A stretch of DNA of 38,079 nt from JBOGJG01 sp050747825 (GTDB lineage: Bacteria; Acidobacteriota; UBA6911; RPQK01; JBOGJG01): NCBI GenBank assembly GCA_050747825.1, contig JBOGJG010000030.1, positions 1 to 38,079 of the forward strand, given 5' to 3'. Under the pieces are notes generated by a model that ran no database searches, was not told where the DNA came from, and worked only from the letters and a program-made list of their open reading frames with translations. A program made the position numbers and the translations under genes. Below, piece after piece: positions 1-5,374 of this stretch. Numbering within the stretch: the first letter of the stretch is position 1; every line of letters begins with the position of its first letter.

Positions 1-102
1 GAAATCCTCAACCAGCTCAACTTCCCGCTCCTGGAGGATCAGATTCGACGCTCCGTTACTCGGCCCCACCCCGATGTCAGCGGCTCACGAAGGGAGATTT
101 AA
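1..102 (+). CDS. C-terminal end of an unidentified protein (partial)
   Basis: An open frame enters from the left edge in frame 1 and runs 33 codons to a TAA at 100-102. The residues read like a real protein tail, with a short amphipathic stretch (NQLNFPLLEDQIRRSV) followed by a polar end. Only 26 bases separate it from the end of the convergent flavoprotein gene. No family can be named from so short a piece. It could also be a chance open frame at the contig start; the lack of any other plausible gene in the first 128 bases slightly favours a real gene. Confidence 0.4.
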   Translation, partial: EILNQLNFPLLEDQIRRSVTRPHPDVSGSRREI

Positions 103-128
103 TCGATTGCAACCCGCGAAAAATGGGG

Positions 129-1577
129 CTAGCGGGATCGTTGGGACTTTTTGAATTGTTTCAGAGCTTCGGCGTGCGGGTGGTCTTTGTAGAAGGGATC
201 CAGAGGGAAGCAGCCGGAGATCAGTCCGTTGCGCGGACCTGTGGTGCAGTCACTGAAGGTTCGGCAGATCGACTTTGTGGCTAATTTTTCGCCGGTGAGA
301 ACGTCAGACACAAAATGGGGATAGGAAAGCATCAAGCGTCCCAGTCCCACCGAATCGACCATCCCGGAACGCACCGCGTGCTGCGCGACATTAGGCAGCC
401 ATTCCTGAAGATAGCTGTAGCCTGAGCCGACGAAAATCAACTCCGGGAAGGCTTCCTTCAGTTCTGCTGTCACCCGGATCTGACGTTCGACTCCCACCAG
501 CGGATCCTCGGGGGGAGTGTATCCATCGGAGGGAGGAAACAGAGCAGGACGTTGAATATGAGGGCAGTAATAGGGACTGCCGGCGGAAACGCAGACCAGT
601 CGAATTCCCAGTTCTCTCAACAGGCCGAGGAAGGCAAAAGTCTCATTGAGCCGGATCTCGAGCGGGTCTTCCGGGTTAGCCCCAAACGCATACGGGTAAG
701 GAGTGCTGTGGTTTTCCGGCACACCCCGGCCACCGGCTCCCATGGTGAAGGGCAGAGTGTCAAAAGCGCTCAGGCGCACTCCGATCTCCAATCCGGGCGC
801 GGTGGCACGAATTCCCTGGACGATCTCCCGCAGGAAACGGGTTCGGTTCTCGAAAGATCCCCCGTACTTGCCCGGCCTGCGGGCAGCGCTCAGAAATTCG
901 TGTCCCAGGTAACCATGGCAGTGCTTGATATCCACAAACTCATAGCCGAGGTCGGCAGCGCCCCGCGCGCAGCGTACGAACTCGTCGATCAGGTCCGATA
1001 TTTCGTCATCGGTCAGGCAAGGGTAATCGGGAGGGATGCCGAAGCGCGCGTCCAGGATCGGGTGATGATAGAGGATCTTCGGTTCGAGCCTTTTTTTATC
1101 ATTGGGGCGGCAGAAGCGGCCTGAATGCGTCAGTTGAAGTCCGATCAGGAGGTCATCTACATCTCCGAAACGATTTTTGTGCTCCTCGAGCAAGGTGCTT
1201 CGCAGTGCGCCGATCGCGGCTTTGTTTTCTTCCAAAAAAATCAGTTGATTGGGATTGGCCCGGCCGTCAGGACGAACGGCAACGGCTTCTCCGCCCCAGA
1301 TCAGCTTGGCGCCGCTCTGGCCGAAGTGCCTCCAGCGGCGAATAGTCAACTCGCTGGGTTCTCCCTGAGGTGTGCCGTCCCATCCTTCCATGGGGAGGAC
1401 GCAAAAGCGATTTCCGATTTCTCTTCCGTTGTAAACCAGAGGCCACCCAAGCGGCGCCTGTTCCCCGGTTTCCAAGGGCTCGTCCAGCCCGAGATTAATT
1501 GAGAGTTCCGCCAGGTATTCGCGGAAGTCTCCGGCAGTCTTCAATGCTGCCACTCGGGCGTACGATGGGGGGCTCAT
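129..1577 (-). CDS. NADH:flavin oxidoreductase, old yellow enzyme family
   Basis: This 482-residue protein is an FMN-dependent TIM-barrel oxidoreductase of the old yellow enzyme / 2,4-dienoyl-CoA reductase N-terminal type, expected to reduce activated alkenes or related substrates in the cytoplasm. Visible family signatures are LTHSGRFCRP, the active-site-like segment DIKHCHGYLGHEFLS, an arginine strand (IGVRLSAFD) and a late phosphate-binding segment (SVGLGRLMLSYPHF). It lacks the C-terminal FAD/NAD(P) domain of long dienoyl-CoA reductases. Near the end it has three cysteines (CRTFSDC, then 11 residues, then C) resembling an incomplete iron-sulfur motif. The ATG at 1577 has GAGGAAAG about six bases upstream. 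It lies 10 bases after the enolase-superfamily gene, so the two are probably cotranscribed. The substrate is unknown. Confidence 0.85.
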   Translation of the reverse strand: MSPPSYARVAALKTAGDFREYLAELSINLGLDEPLETGEQAPLGWPLVYNGREIGNRFCVLPMEGWDGTPQGEPSELTIRRWRHFGQSGAKLIWGGEAVAVRPDGRANPNQLIFLEENKAAIGALRSTLLEEHKNRFGDVDDLLIGLQLTHSGRFCRPNDKKRLEPKILYHHPILDARFGIPPDYPCLTDDEISDLIDEFVRCARGAADLGYEFVDIKHCHGYLGHEFLSAARRPGKYGGSFENRTRFLREIVQGIRATAPGLEIGVRLSAFDTLPFTMGAGGRGVPENHSTPYPYAFGANPEDPLEIRLNETFAFLGLLRELGIRLVCVSAGSPYYCPHIQRPALFPPSDGYTPPEDPLVGVERQIRVTAELKEAFPELIFVGSGYSYLQEWLPNVAQHAVRSGMVDSVGLGRLMLSYPHFVSDVLTGEKLATKSICRTFSDCTTGPRNGLISGCFPLDPFYKDHPHAEALKQFKKSQRSR

Positions 1578-1587
1578 ACAGCTTTCC

Positions 1588-2949
1588 TCAACTCCATAGG
1601 CGGTCCCAGGAGCGCGGTTCGTCCCATTCGGGAGTCGGCTCGAAATATCCCGGTTCCTTCAGGTGCCGGCGGATCAGATCTTCAACCGGTTCGACTCCCA
1701 GCCCGGGACTTTCCGGCACTGCGACGAATCCGTCCTGCATGATCGGCCGCGGAAGGCCCGTTACCAGATCCTGCCACCAGGGAACGTCTACGGAATGATG
1801 CTCAAGACAAAGGAAGTTCTCGGTGGCGGCTGCGCAGTGCAAATTGGCCATAAAAGAGATCGGGCTGCCGGCGAAATGCATGGCCATCGGGACCCCGCCT
1901 TCCATGGCCAGGTCACCTATCTTTTTGGTCTCCAGGATGCCCCCCGAAGTAGCCAGGTCGGGATGGATGAGGTCTACGGCTTTGGTCTCAACCAGCTTGG
2001 CGAATTCTTCCTTGAGATAAATATCTTCACCCGTGCAAATGGGAATATCGACCGAGGTCGTGATCTGTTTCAGCAAATCGGTAAACTGCCAGGGGACCAT
2101 GTCTTCCATCCAGGCCAACTGATGCTTTTCCATAGCTCGACCCAGCCGGATACAACTGTTGACGCCGATGTGCCCGTAATGGTCGGAGCAAAGCGGGACC
2201 TCTATGCCGACTGCCTCGCGTACAGCCGCCACATAATCGGACAGGTACTCGATCCCTTTGTCGGTCAGTTCGATTCCGGTGAAGGGATGCATCGTCAGCC
2301 TCACGTCACTCAAAGTCTGTCCCAGCGGACGGTTGAGAGTCCCTGGAATGTTCTGCAGCAATCCAATGCCGAAATCCAGCTTGAGCCAGGTAAAGCCCAT
2401 ATCCAGCCTGCCCTTCAGGCGCCGTCCGGCTTCAGCTCCGTCCGGAGACTGACGAGTGTCGGCATAAAGCCGGATTTTGTCACGAAATTTGCCTCCCAGC
2501 ATCTGGTAGACAGGTACACCATAAGCCTTTCCGGCCAGATCCCAGCAGGCCATTTCAACGGCACAGACTCCACCGCCCTGACGAGCGTGGTGGCCGAATT
2601 GCTTGATCTTTCGAAAGATCTTATCGACGTTGCAGGGATTCTCTCCCAGAATCCGGCTCTTCAACATCAAAGCGTAATTTTTACTGGCGCCGTCCCTGAC
2701 CTCTCCATACCCGGAAATCCCCTGGTTGGTATCAATCCGGATAATAGGGCAGGTCATGGGAAGATCGGTGACGACTGCCACTCGCAGATCCGTGATCTTC
2801 AGTTGAGACGGGATCGAATTGCGGTTGACATTCTGGACCGCACCTTCGATTTCCTGAGAGAGCAGGCCTGCTGCGCTCAGGGCGGCACAAGCGCCTCCCC
2901 ACTTGAGGAAAGCCCGTCGTTCCAAAAGTCTGTCAAGTGAAGTTTTCAT
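1588..2949 (-). CDS. Tat-exported mandelate racemase/muconate lactonizing enzyme family protein
   Basis: This 453-residue member of the enolase superfamily should abstract a proton alpha to a carboxylate, as in sugar-acid dehydration or racemization. The N-terminus carries a twin-arginine signal (ERRAFLK followed by a small-residue hydrophobic stretch, residues 11-31), so the enzyme is probably exported already folded. Barrel signatures seen are a KLDF strand, an Asp-His pair in CSDHYGH similar to the acid-sugar dehydratase (ManD) type, MEDM and TGED metal-ligand positions, and a terminal HFAGSP strand. The exact substrate cannot be read from sequence. The start has AAGGAG eight bases upstream. 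It is divergent from the RraA-like gene and followed by the flavoprotein gene, suggesting a small catabolic operon. Dehydratase is more likely than racemase. Confidence 0.85.
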   Translation of the reverse strand: MKTSLDRLLERRAFLKWGGACAALSAAGLLSQEIEGAVQNVNRNSIPSQLKITDLRVAVVTDLPMTCPIIRIDTNQGISGYGEVRDGASKNYALMLKSRILGENPCNVDKIFRKIKQFGHHARQGGGVCAVEMACWDLAGKAYGVPVYQMLGGKFRDKIRLYADTRQSPDGAEAGRRLKGRLDMGFTWLKLDFGIGLLQNIPGTLNRPLGQTLSDVRLTMHPFTGIELTDKGIEYLSDYVAAVREAVGIEVPLCSDHYGHIGVNSCIRLGRAMEKHQLAWMEDMVPWQFTDLLKQITTSVDIPICTGEDIYLKEEFAKLVETKAVDLIHPDLATSGGILETKKIGDLAMEGGVPMAMHFAGSPISFMANLHCAAATENFLCLEHHSVDVPWWQDLVTGLPRPIMQDGFVAVPESPGLGVEPVEDLIRRHLKEPGYFEPTPEWDEPRSWDRLWS

Positions 2950-3107
2950 CTGGATGCTCCTTCAGAGTTGCCGGTCAGAGAATCTAACACAGCCGCTTCG
3001 GGGATGCCAATGATCGCAGTCTGACCGGCGATAATCCTGTGATTCTCTGGTAATCTAACAGCCTGTGGTAAAGCACCGGAACCAAGAAACCAAGGAACCA
3101 AAGAACT
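2950..3107. promoter_or_regulatory. Divergent intergenic region with nested inverted and direct repeats
   Basis: The gap between the divergent enolase-superfamily and RraA-like genes must hold both promoters. It contains a perfect 10-bp inverted pair (GCCGGTCAGA at 2970-2979, TCTGACCGGC at 3020-3029) and an overlapping 9-bp inverted pair (CAGAGAATC at 2976-2984, GATTCTCTG at 3041-3049). AATCTAACA is also directly repeated at 2981-2989 and 3052-3060. The arrangement suggests an operator or an RNA hairpin. No clear -35/-10 pair stands out. Confidence 0.45.
3079..3106 (+). repeat. 8-nt period repeat abutting the RraA-like start codon
   Basis: Three and a half units of an octamer (GAACCAAG, AAACCAAG, GAACCAAA, GAAC) end one base before the ATG at 3108. 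They supply the only purine-rich sequence (AAGGA) near ribosome-binding distance. No inverted partner arm was found nearby. Confidence 0.6.
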
Positions 3108-3989
3108 ATGAAATCTCAACGAATTCTGTCCCTGCCCGCAGCCCTCCTTCTCCTCACGAGCGCGAACGCTCAGATGGAAACCTTTTCCAGGGAAGACCTG
3201 CTTCGATTCACACCTCTGAATCCTTACGAGCGCTTTGAGGATAGCCGCCCGCGAGTGCCTGATGAGCTTTTGGAGAGACTTAAGCTGGTCACCGTGGAGG
3301 AGGCCTGGGGGGTACTGCGCGGGGAAGGGTACAACAATCAGTGGGAGGGCGGCTGGAAGATCATCCATCCCGAGAACAAGCTGGTGGGACGCGTCCTTAC
3401 GGCTCAATTCATGCCGCTGCGGCCCGATGTCAACAGTGTCCTTGACCGGGAGGCGGAGCACCAGAACCTGGCCAGGTCGCAAAACCTGCGGGTCATCGAC
3501 CGGTTGGGACAGGACGACGTGGTGGTGGTTGATTTGTTTGGGAAGATCGACGGGGGGACTTTCGTGGGTGGCAATCTGGCTACCTCTGTCTTTGCCCGCA
3601 CCCGAACTGGAATGGTCCTGGATGGCTCGATTCGCGATCTGGAGGAAGTCTATCCTATTTCCGACCTGGTGGCTTACGTACGCGATTTTCACCCCAGTGC
3701 CATTGCGAATGTAATGCTCACGGGAGTCAACGTCCCGGTGCGGATCGGAGAAGTCACGGTTATGCCGGGAGACATCGTCCTGGGCGATCGCGGCGGAGTC
3801 ATCTTCATCCCGCCTCACCTGGTGGAGAAAGTCATCGAAAGCTCAGAGAAGGTACGCCTGAAAGATGAATTCACCAAGAAAATGATGCTGGAGGGCAAAT
3901 ACCATCCGAGCGAAATCTATCCGCAGATGAGTGAGGAGGTGAAAAAAGAGTTTGAGGAGTGGTTGAAGGAGAAGAAAGGCAATAATTGA
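3108..3989 (+). CDS. Exported RraA family protein
   Basis: This 293-residue protein begins with a Sec-type signal peptide (MKSQRILSLPAALLLLTSANA). The RraA / HMG-CHA aldolase-like fold follows, with a glycine-rich substrate loop (GGTFVGGNLATS), an Arg-Asp pair in DGSIRDL and the terminal GDRGGVIFIPP strand. Members without RNase-inhibitor function are metal-dependent aldolases or oxaloacetate decarboxylases acting on 4-carboxy-4-hydroxy-2-oxo acids. A periplasmic location is odd for RraA, which would need cytoplasmic RNase E, so an enzymatic role in sugar-acid breakdown with the divergent exported enolase-superfamily enzyme is more likely (inference). The C-terminal 40 residues are helical and charged, ending in lysine-rich sequence. 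The start is fixed by the signal peptide. Confidence 0.8.
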   Translation: MKSQRILSLPAALLLLTSANAQMETFSREDLLRFTPLNPYERFEDSRPRVPDELLERLKLVTVEEAWGVLRGEGYNNQWEGGWKIIHPENKLVGRVLTAQFMPLRPDVNSVLDREAEHQNLARSQNLRVIDRLGQDDVVVVDLFGKIDGGTFVGGNLATSVFARTRTGMVLDGSIRDLEEVYPISDLVAYVRDFHPSAIANVMLTGVNVPVRIGEVTVMPGDIVLGDRGGVIFIPPHLVEKVIESSEKVRLKDEFTKKMMLEGKYHPSEIYPQMSEEVKKEFEEWLKEKKGNN

Positions 3990-4001
3990 ACGAGAGCCAA
4001 A

Positions 4002-4091
4002 GCTGACCGCTGACCCCGGCTCGCTACGCTCGCCTGCTGACCGCTGACCCGAGGTGCTTTAGCCCTGTTTTCGGTTCGGTCAGCGGCCAGT
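4002..4091. repeat. 7-nt period repeat with facing inverted arm (GCTGACC type)
   Basis: GCTGACC occurs in tandem at 4002-4015 and again at 4036-4049, separated by a short self-complementary segment (GGCTCGC and GCTCGCC). The inverse unit GGTCAGC at 4078-4084 is followed by a degenerate copy. The whole lies between two convergent genes and can fold into a hairpin that might act as a bidirectional terminator. Confidence 0.6.
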
Positions 4092-4100
4092 TGGCTGTCG

Positions 4101-4445
4101 TTACTTCACTTCTTCGATCGACGTAACCGTCAGAGTGTCGCCTTCCAGGTTACCCGCCACTTTTACCATGACGTTATTGGTCGTGCTCGTGTTCTGGAGA
4201 AGGGCCAAAGCCTTCTCGCTTCCGGCAGTGTCAAACTTCAAATGTGTGCCGTCCACCACGACGCCAAAACCGCTGTCTTTGCATTTCATGGCACAGGACA
4301 CTTTGTGCCCGGACAGCTTCTCGGCGTCAGCAGCCACTTTGGCTCCGCACATGTTGTCGATCAGCACGCCCGTCTTCTCGACGGCGGCGCCGAAAGCCAA
4401 TGAAACTAGAAATAATCCGATAACGAAAGCAGCTAACGTTTTCAT
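4101..4445 (-). CDS. Small secreted protein of unknown function
   Basis: This 114-residue protein has a clear signal peptide (MKTLAAFVIGLFLVSLAFGA). The mature part starts TGVLIDNMCGAK and contains a second cysteine cluster, SCAMKCKDSGFG, then a beta-rich end (VMVKVAGNLEGDTLTVTSI). I recognise the general pattern of small periplasmic proteins with three conserved cysteines but cannot assign a function; the cysteines could bind metal or form a disulfide. The start at 4445 is chosen over longer frames because AGGAGGT lies eight bases upstream and the signal peptide begins there. It is transcribed toward the RraA-like gene. Confidence 0.75.
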   Translation of the reverse strand: MKTLAAFVIGLFLVSLAFGAAVEKTGVLIDNMCGAKVAADAEKLSGHKVSCAMKCKDSGFGVVVDGTHLKFDTAGSEKALALLQNTSTTNNVMVKVAGNLEGDTLTVTSIEEVK

Positions 4446-4640
4446 TCGTGACCTCCTCATTGAATAACGTAGTTTCCTTAGTATACGCCCAACAAAAGAT
4501 ACATTGCTGTTTAAAATATAACAGGCCGGGCGCCACGTCAATCTCCGGAGGGGCGACTCCGCCAAGACCCCTGCCGAAGCCGCACGTCACACGGGTTATG
4601 CTATTCTGTTGGCACACTATACGAACAGGAGGTAGCGACC
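4446..4640. promoter_or_regulatory. Divergent intergenic region with a candidate promoter for the small secreted protein
   Basis: On the minus strand a TATACT hexamer (4480-4485) lies about 35 bases before the start of the secreted protein, at a sensible distance for a -10 box; no good -35 is visible. The right half precedes the GTG start of the Smr gene, which has AGGAGG at 4627-4632. No other structure was seen. Confidence 0.35.
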
Positions 4641-5243
4641 GTGAAAGACAATCCGATCCTCCGGGATAAGTTCGATCCCCCGCCACTCGACTTGGACGAA
4701 GAGCTTACTGACGATGAGTTGCTGCAAAAGGCCATGGCTGAGGTCAAGCCGCTCCAGGGCAAGATTCGAAAGAATAATAAGGCAAGGGAAAAAAGGGATG
4801 GCCACCGAACCCGGCAGGGGACGCGACTCGGTCCTCGGGGGTTACTGGAGCAATTTATGACGGGTGACGGCCCGCTCGAATGGTCCTATGTCAATGATTA
4901 CATCCAGGGGCCTCATCAGCCTCATCCGCTCTTATTGAAGAAGCTCCAGAATGGAGGCTTCTCCATCCAGGCTGAACTGGATCTGCACGGACTTTATCAG
5001 GAGGAGGCCCGCCAGAAAGTCGAGATCTTTATCAAGGAGTGCAACCGTCGCCAGTTGACCTGTGTCCGCATTATTCATGGAAAGGGAAATAATTCGCCCA
5101 ATCACATCCCTGTGCTCAAGAACAAGATTCCTGCCTGGCTGGCGGTCAGGCGCTTGTCTCGCTACGTGGTGGCTTACACGTCGGCGCGTCCCGTGGATGG
5201 AGGCGAGGGGGCGATTTATCTGCTGTTGAGGACGCAAGGGTGA
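4641..5243 (+). CDS. Smr (small MutS-related) domain protein
   Basis: This 200-residue protein has an Smr domain at its C-terminus, roughly residues 110-200, shown by LDLHGLYQEEA, the HGKG motif and the closing YLLLR strand. Smr domains are nicking nucleases or nucleic-acid-binding modules found in MutS2 and as stand-alone proteins. The N-terminal half is charged and low in complexity, with a lysine/arginine segment around residues 40-60 that could bind nucleic acid. The segment between HGKG and the final strand matches the family. Translation starts at GTG 4641, supported by AGGAGG eight bases upstream and by the absence of an earlier start. Role in DNA repair or RNA quality control cannot be decided. 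Confidence 0.85.
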   Translation: MKDNPILRDKFDPPPLDLDEELTDDELLQKAMAEVKPLQGKIRKNNKAREKRDGHRTRQGTRLGPRGLLEQFMTGDGPLEWSYVNDYIQGPHQPHPLLLKKLQNGGFSIQAELDLHGLYQEEARQKVEIFIKECNRRQLTCVRIIHGKGNNSPNHIPVLKNKIPAWLAVRRLSRYVVAYTSARPVDGGEGAIYLLLRTQG

Positions 5244-5248
5244 AGGGA

Positions 5249-5340
5249 GTTCCAAGTTCCAAGTTCCGAGTGTTTATCCTCTTGGAAAACTTTGGACTGC
5301 CTGAGCCGTTTTGCTTGGAACTTGAAACTTGGAACTTGAA
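5249..5340. repeat. 7-nt period repeat with facing inverted arms (TTCCAAG type)
   Basis: Three tandem units (AGTTCCA, AGTTCCA, AGTTCCG, 5249-5269) face four inverse units (GCTTGGA, ACTTGAA, ACTTGGA, ACTTGAA, 5313-5340) across a 43-base loop. The left arm starts six bases after the Smr stop codon. The element fills nearly all of the gap before the M16 gene. Confidence 0.75.
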
Positions 5341-5374
5341 ACCTCTCAATCCGCACCCGTGATACCATTTCCTC

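Noticed and set aside
2946..3818. A 290-codon minus-strand frame opposite the RraA-like gene
   Set aside because: It is the complement of a well-supported gene with a signal peptide and family motifs, and its own sequence shows no domain.
5249..5340. The TTCCAAG-type repeat considered as an insertion-sequence end
   Set aside because: No transposase or target-site duplication is seen and the arms are tandem heptamers, not terminal inverted repeats of a transposon.
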